From: Streptococcus cristatus AS 1.3089
GTDB taxonomy: Bacteria; Bacillota; Bacilli; Lactobacillales; Streptococcaceae
Length of the DNA: 64,000 nt
NCBI RefSeq assembly: GCF_000385925.1
Contig: NC_021175.1
Span: 1,776,213-1,840,212, forward strand
Direction: 5' to 3'
The notes under the pieces were generated by a model. The model made no database searches and was not told the origin of the DNA. It saw nothing but the letters and a program-made list of their open reading frames with translations. Numbering within the stretch: position 1 is the stretch's first letter; each line of letters starts with the position of its first letter. Made by a program: the position numbers and the translations under genes. Below are positions 27,971 through 37,551 of the stretch, piece after piece.

Positions 27971-28000
27971 AAACAAGAGAGAATATCTTGCGATACTCTC
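27971..28000 (-). terminator. Stem-loop/attenuator between acpP and fabK
   Basis: GAGAGTATC/GATATTCTC pairs over 9 positions (one G-T) with a GCAA tetraloop, followed on the minus strand by TCTTGTTT. It may partly end the fabT-H-acpP transcript or protect its 3' end. Confidence 0.55.
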
Positions 28001-28009
28001 AAATCTTTA

Positions 28010-28234
28010 TTATTTTGTTTTTTCTTCTACGTAGGCAACCAAGTCACCAACTGTTTTCAAGCCTTCTTCAGTTTCGATTTGGATGTCAAATGCATCTTCG
28101 ATTTCTGAAATTACTTGGAACAAATCCAATGAATCTGCTTCAAGATCATCGAAAGTTGACTCAAGTGTAACTTCTGATGGCTCTTTACCAAGTTCCTCAA
28201 CGATAATTTCTTGTACTTTTTCAAATACTGCCAT
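28010..28234 (-). CDS. acpP: Acyl carrier protein
   Basis: Carries growing acyl chains on phosphopantetheine. The 74-residue acidic protein has the attachment motif [13 protein letters not shown], with Ser in DSLD. It sits between fabH and fabK, with strong AAGGAG before ATG. Having an acp inside the FabT-regulated cluster is usual in streptococci. Confidence 0.97.
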   Translation of the reverse strand: MAVFEKVQEIIVEELGKEPSEVTLESTFDDLEADSLDLFQVISEIEDAFDIQIETEEGLKTVGDLVAYVEEKTK

Positions 28235-28289
28235 GGATAGACTCCTTTAAAAAATATATATTTTTATCTATGTGTTTCCACATGATTAA

Positions 28290-29267
28290 CTAAATTGTAA
28301 CAATAAGCGTGCCCCATGTCAAACCTCCACCGAAACCTGACAACAAAACTGTCTGGTCTCCGTTCAGCTTAATCAAGTCCTGTTGAACACACTCAGATAA
28401 TAAAATCGGGATACTGGCTGCACTAGTATTGCCATATTCCATCATATTGGCAGGCAGTTTTTCCCTAGAAACTCCAAGTTTCTTAGCCATTTTATCTAAA
28501 ATTCGGATATTGGCCTGATGCAAGAGCAGATAGTCAACCTCCTCCACTGAAAACGGACTCTCTTCAATGGTGTTTTTGATAGAACTAGCTACATCGCGAA
28601 TAGCAAAGTCAAAGATTGCGCGACCTTCCATTTTCAAATAGCGATCATCAGCTTGCTTTTCCGAAAAAGGAGAGGACAAACCAAGTCCACCACAAGTCAA
28701 GCTCTGACCTCTCAAACCATCAGTAAACTGACTTTCAGCCCAAAAATACTGCTTTTCTGTCGCTTCAAGCAAGACTCCTCCAGCCCCATCACCAAATAAG
28801 ACTGACGTCGCCCGATCCGACCAATCAACAACCTTCGACAGCGTTTCACTACCGATAATCAAGCCTCTTTGATAACGACCCGAAGAAATGAACTTTTCCC
28901 CAGTTGAAAGGGCAAAGATGAAGCCACTGCAAGCCGCCGTCAAGTCAAAAGCAAAAGCCTGGCTAGCTCCAATATTGGCCTGCACTCTAGCTGCAGTCGA
29001 TGGCATCAGAGAATCTGGAGTCACCGTCGCAACGATGATAAAATCAAGTTGGTCAGCAGATAGTTGCGCCTTTTCAAGCAATTGCTCAGCAACCCTTGTA
29101 GCCAAGTCACTGGTTGACTCAGTTCGAGATAGGTGACGCTGTTTGATACCCGTGCGGCTGGAAATCCATTCATCACTTGTATCCATAATCCTGGCCAGAT
29201 CATCATTTGTGACAACCTGCTTTGGAGCATAATGAGCTACTTGAGTAATTCTTGCATAGTTCATCAT
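28290..29267 (-). CDS. fabH: 3-oxoacyl-ACP synthase III
   Basis: Starts fatty-acid synthesis by condensing acetyl-CoA with malonyl-ACP. The 325-residue protein has the Cys nucleophile in [16 protein letters not shown], His in [12 protein letters not shown] and Asn in [11 protein letters not shown], the FabH triad. Two successive ATGs (29267 and 29264) are possible starts; the first overlaps the fabT stop as ATGA. GGAG precedes both. Confidence 0.96.
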   Translation of the reverse strand: MMNYARITQVAHYAPKQVVTNDDLARIMDTSDEWISSRTGIKQRHLSRTESTSDLATRVAEQLLEKAQLSADQLDFIIVATVTPDSLMPSTAARVQANIGASQAFAFDLTAACSGFIFALSTGEKFISSGRYQRGLIIGSETLSKVVDWSDRATSVLFGDGAGGVLLEATEKQYFWAESQFTDGLRGQSLTCGGLGLSSPFSEKQADDRYLKMEGRAIFDFAIRDVASSIKNTIEESPFSVEEVDYLLLHQANIRILDKMAKKLGVSREKLPANMMEYGNTSAASIPILLSECVQQDLIKLNGDQTVLLSGFGGGLTWGTLIVTI

Positions 29268-29698
29268 TTTAGCTCCTCTAAAAAATTATACAAGTTTTGC
29301 AAACCCTTTTGCATCACTTTTTGTTCCTCTGATGACATTCCTTCCACGACCTGCATGACCATGCGATTGTGAAAACGTTTATGAAGGCGATACAAGAGCC
29401 TCCCTTTCTTAGTCAAGCTCAGATGAACCACGCGACGGTCAATGGACGAACGGCGACGCTCGATATAGCCCTTACGCTCCAAGTTGTTCAAGCTGGTTGT
29501 AACGGTCCCCAAAGTGACCAGTAATTCCCTTGAAATGTCACTTGGAGTCGCATTAGGCGTGGTACCAATAACATCAATAGTGTGCATTTCTTTAATCGAG
29601 ACATCTTTAAATTGACTGCCTCGGAGGCTAGACTCTTCAATAACCAAAACATTATTAAAAATAGATGTTAAATAATCATTGACTAATTGATAATTCAA
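29264..29698 (-). CDS. fabT: MarR-family repressor of fatty-acid synthesis FabT
   Basis: Represses the fab cluster, using long-chain acyl-ACP as co-repressor in relatives. The 144-residue winged-helix protein has the helix-turn-helix around [27 protein letters not shown] and the MarR wing [19 protein letters not shown]. The start codon is TTG at 29698 with AAGGAGG 7 bases upstream; no ATG is available at this position. Its promoter has a palindromic operator overlapping the -10 box, so it is autoregulated. fabH is translationally coupled to it. Confidence 0.93.
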   Translation of the reverse strand: MNYQLVNDYLTSIFNNVLVIEESSLRGSQFKDVSIKEMHTIDVIGTTPNATPSDISRELLVTLGTVTTSLNNLERKGYIERRRSSIDRRVVHLSLTKKGRLLYRLHKRFHNRMVMQVVEGMSSEEQKVMQKGLQNLYNFLEELK

Positions 29699-29721
29699 AC
29701 CAACACCTCCTTCATAAATAC

Positions 29722-29762
29722 TTTGACAATCAAATTTTATCAGATCTCAAAATATTTTGCAA
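29722..29762 (-). promoter_or_regulatory. fabT promoter with overlapping FabT operator
   Basis: On the minus strand TTGCAA (29762-29757), 17-base spacer, TAAAAT (29739-29734). The operator TTTGA-CAA-TCAAA (29722-29734, read on the plus strand) shares its outermost base with the -10 box, so bound FabT would block initiation. Confidence 0.8.
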
Positions 29763-29780
29763 GTTTTTTTTGAAAATTTA

Positions 29781-29793
29781 TTTGATTTTCAAA
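29781..29793 (-). promoter_or_regulatory. Second FabT-type operator upstream of fabT
   Basis: TTTGA-TTT-TCAAA lies 59 bases, centre to centre, upstream of the operator at the -10 box. Such a pair could allow cooperative binding. Confidence 0.6.
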
Positions 29794-29817
29794 CAATTTT
29801 CTTGGCCAGCAAACTCC

Positions 29818-30609
29818 TTACTTACCTGTAAATTGAGGACGCCGCTTCTCAGTATAAGCTTGAACTCCTTCTTTGAAGTCCTCAGTGAAAGCCAGAGATT
29901 TCTGAACAGCCAATTCCAGCTCTGCATACTCTTTCCAACCGCTGAAGAGACTCTTCCAGACCATTTCTTTCATGGCTCTGTAAGAATTCAGCGAGCCACG
30001 TTTTAGCTTCTTCAGTAGCTGTTCTGTTGTTTTTTCCAATTTTTCTGCTTCACAGACTTTATAGAGCAAGCCATAATCCAGGGCCTTCTCTGCGGTCAGA
30101 GCCTCTCCAGTCATAACCAAATGGGTTGCCCGAGTCACACCAATTGCCCGAGTCAGTAAATACAATCCACCAGCATCTGGCGCTAGCCCCACTCCCACAA
30201 AAGCTTGGATGAAACGAGATTTCTCTGTCGCAATACAGAAATCGGCAGCCACAACCATATTGGCAGCAGCGCCTGCAACAGGTCCGTCCACACTCATGAT
30301 CACTGGCTTAGGTAGCCGTTTCATGGCAAAGGAAATATCATTGACCAACTCTGCAATTTTTACCAAGGATTGAATATCGTCAGCACTGACAGCTCTTTGC
30401 ATCTCAGCTAGGTCGCCACCGACAGAAAAGACCTTCCCATTGGCATTGATCACTAAAAACTTCACTACCTCATCATTTGCGGCCAGCTCAATCGCTTCTA
30501 AAATCTCCTCACACATCGGAATATTGAAACCATTGGAAACTTCAGGACGATTGAAAGTAATGGTCGCCACTTCATCAACTACTTTATAAAGAATACCATT
30601 AAAAGTCAT
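29818..30609 (-). CDS. fabM: trans-2,cis-3-decenoyl-ACP isomerase
   Basis: Crotonase-fold enzyme that diverts decenoyl-ACP to unsaturated fatty acids in streptococci. The 263-residue protein has oxyanion-hole motifs [14 protein letters not shown] and [18 protein letters not shown] and the C-terminal EKRRPQF of the family. It could in principle be annotated as an enoyl-CoA hydratase, but its place just ahead of fabT and its close match to streptococcal FabM favour the isomerase. It has its own promoter with a FabT-type operator. Confidence 0.93.
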   Translation of the reverse strand: MTFNGILYKVVDEVATITFNRPEVSNGFNIPMCEEILEAIELAANDEVVKFLVINANGKVFSVGGDLAEMQRAVSADDIQSLVKIAELVNDISFAMKRLPKPVIMSVDGPVAGAAANMVVAADFCIATEKSRFIQAFVGVGLAPDAGGLYLLTRAIGVTRATHLVMTGEALTAEKALDYGLLYKVCEAEKLEKTTEQLLKKLKRGSLNSYRAMKEMVWKSLFSGWKEYAELELAVQKSLAFTEDFKEGVQAYTEKRRPQFTGK

Positions 30610-30664
30610 TCTAACTCCATTCTCGACTGGATATATGCAGCCGTTTTGTTTTATTCTTAAATAA

Positions 30665-30682
30665 TTTGATATTCAAATTATA
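30665..30682 (-). promoter_or_regulatory. fabM promoter -10 with FabT-type operator
   Basis: TATAAT (30682-30677, minus strand) runs straight into TTTGA-ATA-TCAAA (30677-30665), sharing one base. This geometry is identical to the fabT promoter. A second possible -10 (TGC-TAGAAT, 30691-30686) lies just upstream. Confidence 0.65.
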
Positions 30683-30799
30683 TTCATTCTAGCACAAAAG
30701 TTTTAAGAAAGAAAACAAAAACTGGGAAATTTGATTTTATATTCGTTTTTTGCTTATTTTTTGAAAAGAAGCTTGGATGAAAAAGCGCTTCTGATAGAT

Positions 30800-30828
30800 T
30801 TGCAAAATTTTCAGAATTTTGTTATAAT
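30800..30828 (+). promoter_or_regulatory. Promoter of the aspartate kinase gene
   Basis: TTGCAA (30800-30805), 17-base spacer, TATAAT (30823-30828), 26 bases before the ATG. No lysine riboswitch or T-box fits in this short leader. Confidence 0.75.
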
Positions 30829-30854
30829 TTCCTAAATTATGTTTAGGAGTCTCC

Positions 30855-32222
30855 ATGAAAGTTGTTAAATTCGGTGGAAGTTCACTCGCTTCTGCTTCAC
30901 AGTTAGAAAAAGTCTTACATATCGTAAAATCTGACGCTGAGCGTCGCTTCGTTGTCGTTTCTGCACCAGGAAAAAGAGACGACCAAGATACAAAGGTCAC
31001 TGATGCTTTGATCAAGTATTATCGCCAGTATATCGCAGGGAATGATGTCTCCAAGGAGCAAAATTGGATCATCAACCGCTACGCAGACATGGTCGCTGAG
31101 CTGGGCCTGAAATCTACAATTATTGAGAAAATCTCTAAGAGCATCATCTCCCTGGCTACCCTGCCCATTGAAAACAACGAATTTCTTTACGACGCCTTCC
31201 TAGCAGCAGGTGAAAACAACAATGCCAAGCTAATCGCAGCTTACTTTAATCACAATGGCATTCCAGCCCGCTACGTCCATCCTAGAGAAGCTGGACTAGT
31301 AGTTTCAAGCGAACCTGGAAATGCCCGTATCCTTCCTTCAAGCTATGATAAGTTGGAGGAACTGAACCATTCCGATGAAGTCCTTGTCATCCCTGGCTTC
31401 TTTGGTGTCACTCAATATGGACAGATCTGTACCTTTTCTCGTGGTGGCTCAGATATTACTGGGGCGATTATTGCAGCTGGTGTCAAGGCTGATGTCTATG
31501 AAAACTTCACTGATGTGGACGGCATCTTTGCTGCTCACCCTGGGATTATTCACAAACCACGCTCCATTGCTGAGCTTACTTATCGCGAAATGCGGGAATT
31601 AGCCTATGCAGGCTTTACGGTTCTTCATGACGAAGCCCTGCTGCCAGCCTATCGCGGAAAAATTCCACTCGTCATCAAAAATACCAACAATCCAGAACAC
31701 CCTGGTACGCGCATCGTCCACAAACATAGCGAGGATCATCCCCCTGTTGTTGGAATCGCTGGTGATTCTGGCTTTGTAAGTATTAACATGTCCAAGTACC
31801 TCATGAACCGAGAAGTTGGATTCGGTCGCAAGGCGCTACAGATTTTAGAAGATTTGAACATTGGTTGGGAACATATGCCGACAGGAATTGATGATCTTTC
31901 TATCATCCTTCGTGAACGCGAATTGACTCCAATCAAGGAAGAAGAGATTCTGCGCCAACTTGTGCAAAAAGCGGAAGTAGACTTCGCAGAAATTGAGCAC
32001 GATCTTTCTATTATCATGATTGTCGGCGAAAAAATGAAGAGTCATATCGGGGTGACTGCTACTGCGACTAAGGCTCTTTCTGACAATAAAATCAATATCC
32101 AAATGATGTCACAAGGTTCAAGTGAAGTTTCCATCATGTTTGTTGTCAATAAAAACCAAGAAAAGGCTGCCATTCGTGCCCTTTATAAAGCTTTCTTTGG
32201 CAGCTCAGAAAACGATGAATAA
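30855..32222 (+). CDS. Aspartate kinase
   Basis: Phosphorylates aspartate in the first step of lysine, threonine and methionine synthesis. The 455-residue monofunctional enzyme begins KVVKFGGSSLAS (catalytic K and GGSS). It contains FSRGGSDITGAIIAAGVKAD and NFTDVDGIFAAHPG, and ends with two ACT domains (about residues 300-450: VGIAGDSGFVSINMSKYLM and IMIVGEKMKSHIGVTATATKAL). Feedback by an amino acid through the ACT domains is likely. The leader is too short for RNA-based control. A strong terminator follows. Confidence 0.95.
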   Translation: MKVVKFGGSSLASASQLEKVLHIVKSDAERRFVVVSAPGKRDDQDTKVTDALIKYYRQYIAGNDVSKEQNWIINRYADMVAELGLKSTIIEKISKSIISLATLPIENNEFLYDAFLAAGENNNAKLIAAYFNHNGIPARYVHPREAGLVVSSEPGNARILPSSYDKLEELNHSDEVLVIPGFFGVTQYGQICTFSRGGSDITGAIIAAGVKADVYENFTDVDGIFAAHPGIIHKPRSIAELTYREMRELAYAGFTVLHDEALLPAYRGKIPLVIKNTNNPEHPGTRIVHKHSEDHPPVVGIAGDSGFVSINMSKYLMNREVGFGRKALQILEDLNIGWEHMPTGIDDLSIILRERELTPIKEEEILRQLVQKAEVDFAEIEHDLSIIMIVGEKMKSHIGVTATATKALSDNKINIQMMSQGSSEVSIMFVVNKNQEKAAIRALYKAFFGSSENDE

Positions 32223-32241
32223 ACTGAACAAGCAAACAACA

Positions 32242-32275
32242 AAGACCTAGCTCTGGATAGAGCTAGGTCTTTCCT
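32242..32275 (+). terminator. Terminator after the aspartate kinase gene
   Basis: AAAGACCTAGCTCT/AGAGCTAGGTCTTT forms a long perfect stem with a 4-base loop and a T-rich end. It can also serve the convergent eamA gene. Confidence 0.9.
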
Positions 32276-32284
32276 TATGCTTTT

Positions 32285-33196
32285 TTATAATAATCCTTTT
32301 TTCTTTTCCAAGATTAGGTCTTTGACAGATATCAACAGGACAGCCAATAAAATCATGCCCATACCTACGAAATCGAGTAGATAAAAGCGTTCATTCATAA
32401 TGATAAAGGCAAAGAAGACCGCTGAAATTGGCTCAATCGAGGCTAGGAGGCTAGATTTGACAGGACCGACCAAGCTTGTTCCCTTCAAAAAGACAGTGTA
32501 AGCAAAGATTGTTCCGATGACAATGATGCCGACCAAGGCCAGAAGAATATCCAAACGGAATTGCCACTGATGTTGGAAAATACCGCTGAAAGGAAGGAGC
32601 AAGATACCTGCAATGGTCATGCCAATCCCGATAACCAACATGCTGCCCCACTTTTTAATGAGTCCAATCGGCAAAAGAATATAAAGTGCATAAGTAAATG
32701 CTGAGAAAACACCTAAAAATAAACCTTTTGGCGTCATCGAGAGCTGATTGACCTGACCGTGGGTCGCAATCAGAAAGGTTCCTCCGATAGCTAAAATCAT
32801 GGAGCAGACCTGAGCCACAGTCGGAGCCACTCTATCTTTGACACAAGTGTAAGCCAAGACTCCCACCGGACAGAGATATTGTAAAACCGTTGCTGTTCCT
32901 GCATTTGTCTCATGAATAGCCGCCAGATAGGCGTATTGATTGATGAACAAGCCTAAAATTGCAAAAATTAAAATGTGTAGTAGAGAATTCTTATCTTTCC
33001 AAATCTTTTTAAAGGATTCTTTATTTGTGGCATAAGCCAACATCATCAAGACTAAACCCGCTAGCAACAAGCGCACATTGGTCAAGCTCATCGCCGAAAA
33101 ACCGTTCTCCATCAGATATTGACCACTTGTTCCCGATAAGCCCCAGGCAATCCCCGCAGCCAAGGTATAGATAGTTCCCCTTAAAACTTTTGACAT
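32285..33196 (-). CDS. EamA/DMT-family permease
   Basis: The 303-residue inner-membrane protein has ten predicted helices in two EamA repeats. The first begins GTIYTLAAGIAWGLSGTSGQYL; the second begins around GLFLGVFSAFTYALYILLP and includes the SSLLASIEPISAVFFAFI signature. Substrates of such exporters are usually amino acids or metabolites; none can be assigned here. I set the start at 33196 (MSKVLRGTIYT), with GAGG upstream. A longer reading frame to 33355 exists only because it reads into repeat copy 2. Confidence 0.88.
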   Translation of the reverse strand: MSKVLRGTIYTLAAGIAWGLSGTSGQYLMENGFSAMSLTNVRLLLAGLVLMMLAYATNKESFKKIWKDKNSLLHILIFAILGLFINQYAYLAAIHETNAGTATVLQYLCPVGVLAYTCVKDRVAPTVAQVCSMILAIGGTFLIATHGQVNQLSMTPKGLFLGVFSAFTYALYILLPIGLIKKWGSMLVIGIGMTIAGILLLPFSGIFQHQWQFRLDILLALVGIIVIGTIFAYTVFLKGTSLVGPVKSSLLASIEPISAVFFAFIIMNERFYLLDFVGMGMILLAVLLISVKDLILEKKKGLL

Positions 33197-33224
33197 CCCC
33201 AACCTCTTTCTTTTAGCTTTGATC

Positions 33225-33233
33225 ATTATAACA
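33225..33233 (-). promoter_or_regulatory. Extended -10 promoter of the EamA gene
   Basis: TGT-TATAAT on the minus strand lies about 30 bases before the start. The -35 region would fall inside repeat copy 2 and has no consensus. Confidence 0.55.
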
Positions 33234-33246
33234 TAAACCATAAAAA

Positions 33247-33421
33247 GAGAGTGGGACAGAAATCGGTAATTCGTTAGAATTCGATTTCGTCGTCCCACCT
33301 CCGCACAGTTGAGTAGGGCTATAAAAGCTGATGAAATCAGCCTAGTAGAGCCCACTCAACCACTGTGTCTTGCTCGACAATCCAAAGACAATTGAGAGGA
33401 TAGGACTTTTGTCCCAGCCTC
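33247..33421 (-). repeat. 175-bp three-hairpin repeat, copy 2 (inverted)
   Basis: Same element as copy 1 but in the opposite orientation, with about seven substitutions by eye and no length change. It lies between the EamA promoter and the stop of the downstream-facing small membrane-protein gene. Its GAGGCTGGGAC end lies 28 bases past that gene's stop codon. Confidence 0.9.
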
Positions 33422-33449
33422 TTTATGATTCAACATAGCTAAAAGACGA

Positions 33450-33743
33450 CTAAGCCTCTATCTCAAGAAGTAAATAAGGCAAGCCTAAGATCAAGCCAAT
33501 AACTCCTAGCATAGCTCGCATTCCAGAAGCTGTAACAAGTACCTTCTGACCATCTTTTACCTGAATCTTATGCGATTTCATAAAACTTTGTCCAACCTGT
33601 AGTTCAACACTGTCTCCCTCAAAAGTCAGCGTTTTACCTTCATCATTCGCAAGTTTATCCACAAGTTCGCCATTTAGATAGACTGCAACATTTTGAACTA
33701 CTCCAACCATACCCGTAGAACGCGTAATTGTAAATTTTGACAT
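33450..33743 (-). CDS. Small predicted membrane protein, paralogue of its upstream neighbour
   Basis: I do not recognise a named family. The 97-residue protein starts MSKFTITRSTGMVGVVQNVAVYLNG. It has a short beta-rich N-terminal domain (about residues 1-75, with GxSxELQVGQSFMKSHKIQVKDGQ) and one C-terminal hydrophobic helix (MLGVIGLILGLPYLLLEI). It is clearly related to the next gene upstream: both open with an R-(S/G)-TG-x-VG pattern and have the same layout. I chose the start at 33743 because AAGGAG is 6 bases upstream. A role at the membrane surface is inference. Confidence 0.75.
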   Translation of the reverse strand: MSKFTITRSTGMVGVVQNVAVYLNGELVDKLANDEGKTLTFEGDSVELQVGQSFMKSHKIQVKDGQKVLVTASGMRAMLGVIGLILGLPYLLLEIEA

Positions 33744-33791
33744 CAAAAGCTCCTTTATTTCAATCCAGCCCATCAACCAAAACTTTTATGT

Positions 33792-34148
33792 TTATTCTGC
33801 AATTCTAGCAGAGTAGAAAGGAAGAAGGAACATTAAAACAATATAAAGAATCAAGAGAATCGCACGAAGCAATCCACCAAATAGAAAAGCAACTACTAAA
33901 GTTCCCAAACAAATAGAAAAATTAGTAAAATTTGTTTCAACCAACAAGGTTTGCCCTGCTTTAACTGTCACTGGCTTGGTTCTCATAGGAGCAGCTCCTA
34001 CACGAACAACAGCTTCTTCTCCCTCAATAGGAAAGACAGCCTCGTCACCATTCTGGATTGTACCAACCTTTTGACCATTGATTAAAATTGGAAAATTCCC
34101 AATAATCCCTACAAAACCTGTTCCACGTTTTACTTTAATTTCTGACAT
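33792..34148 (-). CDS. Small predicted membrane protein with N-terminal beta domain
   Basis: No named family recognised. The 118-residue protein has a soluble N-terminal part (KRGTGFVGIIGNFPILINGQKVGTI, then EGEEAVVRVGAAPMRTKPVTVKAGQ) that reads like a small beta sandwich, and a C-terminal membrane hairpin of about 40 hydrophobic residues. It is paralogous to the following gene, 48 bases downstream, and the pair is probably one transcript from an extended -10 (TGG-TAAAAT, 34178-34170). Confidence 0.75.
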   Translation of the reverse strand: MSEIKVKRGTGFVGIIGNFPILINGQKVGTIQNGDEAVFPIEGEEAVVRVGAAPMRTKPVTVKAGQTLLVETNFTNFSICLGTLVVAFLFGGLLRAILLILYIVLMFLLPFYSARIAE

Positions 34149-34200
34149 AAGGACTCCTTTTTTTTACCTATTTTACCATAAGTTCCATTCAAATAAAAGG

Positions 34201-34226
34201 TAAAAACCAGCCTCACGACTGGTTTT
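34201..34226 (-). terminator. Terminator after gatB
   Basis: On the minus strand AAACCAG/CTGGTTT with a 7-base loop is followed by TTTTACC; the T run is short but the stem is good. Confidence 0.75.
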
Positions 34227-34236
34227 CCACTTATTT

Positions 34237-35670
34237 CTAAAGTTTTTCCAACTCTTCATTGAGCAATTTTTGTGCTACTTGTGGGTTGGCTTGACCCTTG
34301 GTAGCCTTCATCAATTGACCGATCAAGGACTTGGCCGCATTCTTGTTGCCGCCCTTATAGTCATTGATGGCTTTTTCATTATCCGCAAAGACTTGCTGGA
34401 TAATAGGAAGAAGTTGGGCAGGGTCTGAGATTTGAATCAGGCCTGCTTTTTGTACATATTCCTTGGCAGAACCACCATTTTTAGCTAGATGAATAAAGAC
34501 CTTCTTAGCAATCTTAGAAGAAATCGTTCCATCTGCAATCAGAGCAATCATTTCAGTCAGGTTCTCAGGTGTCAGCTCAATCTCAGTGATGGTCTTGCCT
34601 TCTGCATTGAGGTATTGAGCCACTTCTCCTTGGAGCCAGTTAGAGACAGCCTTAGCGTCACCACCTGCGGCAACAGCTGCTTCAAAGAAGTCTGACACAG
34701 CCTTCGTCGCTGTCAGCTGCTTGGCATCGTAATCAGACAGACCATAATCGCCCACATACTTAGCACGTCGTTCTTTTGGAAAGGCTGGCAGACTGCTACG
34801 CACTTGCTCAATCCAAGCATCCTCAATCTCAAAGATTGGCAGATCAGGCTCTGGGAAGTAACGGTAATCCGCTGAACCTTCCTTCACCCGCATGAGCAGG
34901 GTTTCGCCAGTCGCTTCGTCATAACGACGGGTTTCCTGACGGATTTGACCACCGCTGCGTAGGATTTCTGCTTGGCGTTTTTCCTCAAATGCTAGACCCT
35001 TGCGGACAAAGTTGAAGGAGTTGAGGTTTTTCAGCTCAGTCTTGGTACCAAATTCTTCCTGACCGTAAGGACGAATGGAAATATTGGCGTCAACACGCAT
35101 GGAGCCCTCTTCCATCTTGACATCCGAAATGCCCGTGTACTGGATGATTTCCTTGAGAGCAGTCAGATAGGCATAAGCTTCTTCTGGACTGCGCATATCT
35201 GCTTCCGATACAATCTCAATCAGCGGCACCCCTTGGCGGTTGAGGTCCACATAAGAGTAGCCATCGCTGCCGTGGGTATTCTTTCCGGCATCTTCTTCCA
35301 AGTGGGCCCGCTCGATACGGATTTTCTTGGTCGTGCCATCTTCTAGCTCAATCTCAATCCAGCCATTGTAGCCAATCGGCTCATCAAACTGAGAAATTTG
35401 ATAGGCTTTTGGATTGTCCGGATAGAAGTAGTTCTTGCGGTCAAAGTGCATCTTCTGGTGAATATCCATGTTCAAGGCCAGAGCAGCCTTGATACCATAG
35501 TCAATGACCCCCTTGTTCATAACAGGCAGAACACCTGGGAAGGACCAGTCAATGATATTGGTATTGGCATTTGGATCTTCACCAAAGTGAGCTGGAGCCG
35601 GTGAGAAAATTTTTGAATTGGTCTTCAATTCAACATGGACTTCCAGTCCGATAACTGTTTCAAAGTTCAT
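34237..35670 (-). CDS. gatB: Asp/Glu-tRNA amidotransferase subunit B
   Basis: Recognises and phosphorylates the misacylated Asp-tRNA(Asn) or Glu-tRNA(Gln), which GatA then amidates. The 477-residue protein starts [17 protein letters not shown] and has [31 protein letters not shown] and [14 protein letters not shown] signatures. The C-terminal helical/YqeY tRNA-binding tail begins around residue 330. Its ATG overlaps the gatA stop by one base (TAATG). Last gene of gatCAB. Confidence 0.97.
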   Translation of the reverse strand: MNFETVIGLEVHVELKTNSKIFSPAPAHFGEDPNANTNIIDWSFPGVLPVMNKGVIDYGIKAALALNMDIHQKMHFDRKNYFYPDNPKAYQISQFDEPIGYNGWIEIELEDGTTKKIRIERAHLEEDAGKNTHGSDGYSYVDLNRQGVPLIEIVSEADMRSPEEAYAYLTALKEIIQYTGISDVKMEEGSMRVDANISIRPYGQEEFGTKTELKNLNSFNFVRKGLAFEEKRQAEILRSGGQIRQETRRYDEATGETLLMRVKEGSADYRYFPEPDLPIFEIEDAWIEQVRSSLPAFPKERRAKYVGDYGLSDYDAKQLTATKAVSDFFEAAVAAGGDAKAVSNWLQGEVAQYLNAEGKTITEIELTPENLTEMIALIADGTISSKIAKKVFIHLAKNGGSAKEYVQKAGLIQISDPAQLLPIIQQVFADNEKAINDYKGGNKNAAKSLIGQLMKATKGQANPQVAQKLLNEELEKL

Positions 35671-37136
35671 TATTTTTCACCTCCAAAGATAACTGGCTGC
35701 TGTTTGTGGTAGTCAGTCGTCGCTTCAAATGCTGCGGCTGCCTGATAGATGGTCTCTTCATCAAAGTGGTTACCGATCAGCTGCAGGCCAACAGGAAGAC
35801 CATCTGCAAAGCCAGCTGGGATTGAAATGCCTGGTAGGCCAGCCAGATTGACTGGAATGGTCAAAAGGTCAGCCAGATACATAGCCACTGGATCTTGGTT
35901 TTGACTGCCCAAGTCATAAGCTACTGTTGGTGCCGTTGGACCTAAGATCAAATCATATTTTTCAAAAACCTTAGCAAAATCCTGCATAATCAAGGTCCGA
36001 ACCTGACCAGCTTTCTTGAAGTAGGCATCATAGTAACCAGATGACAGGCTAAAAGTACCCAGCATGATGCGGCGTTTCACCTCTTCACCAAAGCCTTCAC
36101 TGCGAGATTTGACATAGACATCTTCTAGATTTTCAATGCCTTCTGCGCGGTAGCCATAGCGAATACCGTCAAAACGTTGCAGGTTAGAACTAGCTTCAGA
36201 GGAAGCAATAATATAGTAGACTGCTACTCCATACTTACTGTGGGGCAAGCTGACTTCTTCAACGATAGCACCTAGGCTTTCTAAGTGCTTCGCCGCTGCC
36301 AGAATCGTTTCCTTGACCTTGCTGTCAATTCCCTCACCCATGTATTCCTTAGGTAGGGCAATCTTCATCCCCTTGATGTCTTGGCCAATCTTGCTGGTAA
36401 AGTCTGGCACTGCATCTTGTGATGATGTAGAATCCTTAGGATCATTACCAGCAATAACATTTAGAAGCTGAGCATTTTCCTTAACTGTCTGAGAGAAAGG
36501 CCCAATCTGGTCTAAAGAAGAACCAAAGGCAATGAGACCGAAACGGGAAACCCGTCCGTAGGTTGGCTTGAGGCCAACTACACCGTTAAAGGAAGCTGGC
36601 TGGCGAATAGAACCACCCGTATCTGAACCCAGTGACAAGCGAACCTGACCAGAGGCAACCGCTGTCGCTGAACCACCAGATGAGCCACCAGGAACCTTGC
36701 TGCTGTCCCAAGCATTCTTAGTCGTTTTAAAGTAAGAGTTTTCGCTGGATCCACCCATGGCAAACTCGTCCATGTTGGTCTTCCCGACGATAATCATATC
36801 CTTACCATAGAGCTTCTCTACGCTGGTCGCATCGAAAATTGGCTTGTAGTTGTAGAGCATTTTAGATGCAGCTGTTGTCAAAATTCCCTTGGTTGAGATA
36901 TTGTCCTTAACCGCCAGCGGAATTCCACTCATAAGATTATCGGCATCAATGCCCTTGGCATCCAGAGCCGCTGCCTGAGCCAATGCTTCCTCTTCACTGA
37001 TAGTGATGAAACTGTCCACGGCAGCTTCACGTTCTTTGATGTCTGCCAAAGTCGCCTGAGTTAACTCTACTGCAGAAATTTCTTTCTTGACCAGCAAATC
37101 ATGCAGCTCTTCAATGGTCTTGTGATTAAAAGTCAT
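35670..37136 (-). CDS. gatA: Asp/Glu-tRNA amidotransferase subunit A
   Basis: Glutamine-dependent amidase subunit that supplies ammonia. The 488-residue amidase-signature enzyme has the catalytic Lys in AVKDNI, and the Ser-Ser pair in the [14 protein letters not shown] and [27 protein letters not shown] stretches. It overlaps gatC by one base at the start and gatB by one base at the end, so the three are translated as a unit. Confidence 0.97.
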   Translation of the reverse strand: MTFNHKTIEELHDLLVKKEISAVELTQATLADIKEREAAVDSFITISEEEALAQAAALDAKGIDADNLMSGIPLAVKDNISTKGILTTAASKMLYNYKPIFDATSVEKLYGKDMIIVGKTNMDEFAMGGSSENSYFKTTKNAWDSSKVPGGSSGGSATAVASGQVRLSLGSDTGGSIRQPASFNGVVGLKPTYGRVSRFGLIAFGSSLDQIGPFSQTVKENAQLLNVIAGNDPKDSTSSQDAVPDFTSKIGQDIKGMKIALPKEYMGEGIDSKVKETILAAAKHLESLGAIVEEVSLPHSKYGVAVYYIIASSEASSNLQRFDGIRYGYRAEGIENLEDVYVKSRSEGFGEEVKRRIMLGTFSLSSGYYDAYFKKAGQVRTLIMQDFAKVFEKYDLILGPTAPTVAYDLGSQNQDPVAMYLADLLTIPVNLAGLPGISIPAGFADGLPVGLQLIGNHFDEETIYQAAAAFEATTDYHKQQPVIFGGEK

Positions 37137-37438
37137 TAGGCATCTCCTCCGTCATCTAGGATGGCAGGCACTTTGATGTAGCCCCGCTCTTTTTCAGGTA
37201 CATTTTGGAAAAGCTCTTCCCGGTTCCAGCCTGGCTGAGCCACATCTTCTCGCATATAGTTGATGTTGGCTGCCACATTGGAAGTGAAAGGCACTCCCTC
37301 CGTATCCACTTCATTGAGCAATTCGACCATGTCGACAATTTTAGACAAGGTTGTCGCAAACTCAGCTGTCTCTTCTGGTGAAAAAGCCAATTTTGACAGT
37401 TTTGCAACGTGACTTACTTCTTCTTGAGTAATCTTCAT
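37136..37438 (-). CDS. gatC: Asp/Glu-tRNA amidotransferase subunit C
   Basis: Small subunit that stabilises GatA and wraps the A-B interface. The 100-residue protein starts [20 protein letters not shown] and ends with the [30 protein letters not shown] pattern of the family. Its start codon overlaps the TGA of a 31-codon frame in the leader. A separate extended -10 lies just past the aspS stop, but no terminator separates it from aspS. Confidence 0.96.
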   Translation of the reverse strand: MKITQEEVSHVAKLSKLAFSPEETAEFATTLSKIVDMVELLNEVDTEGVPFTSNVAANINYMREDVAQPGWNREELFQNVPEKERGYIKVPAILDDGGDA

Positions 37439-37530
37439 CTCTGATTCCTTTCGTAAGATAGGCGAGCATGAATACCGACCAAAAACAATAAATCTAAGAA
37501 AAAACTTTGTTTTCGAGGTTGAGCTCGCAT
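37435..37530 (-). CDS. Possible 31-residue leader frame overlapping gatC start
   Basis: This frame opens with ATG at 37530 ([19 protein letters not shown]) and its TGA overlaps the gatC ATG as ATGA. It has a basic start and a hydrophobic middle. No ribosome site is evident, so translation is uncertain; it could couple translation to gatC if it is used. Confidence 0.25.
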   Translation of the reverse strand: MRAQPRKQSFFLDLLFLVGIHARLSYERNQR

Positions 37531-37551
37531 TGTGTTGCTAAGATAGGGACG

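Noticed and set aside
33197..33355. N-terminal extension of the EamA permease reading frame.
   Set aside because: The extension reads through the promoter and repeat copy 2; the start at 33196 has a ribosome site and matches the family.
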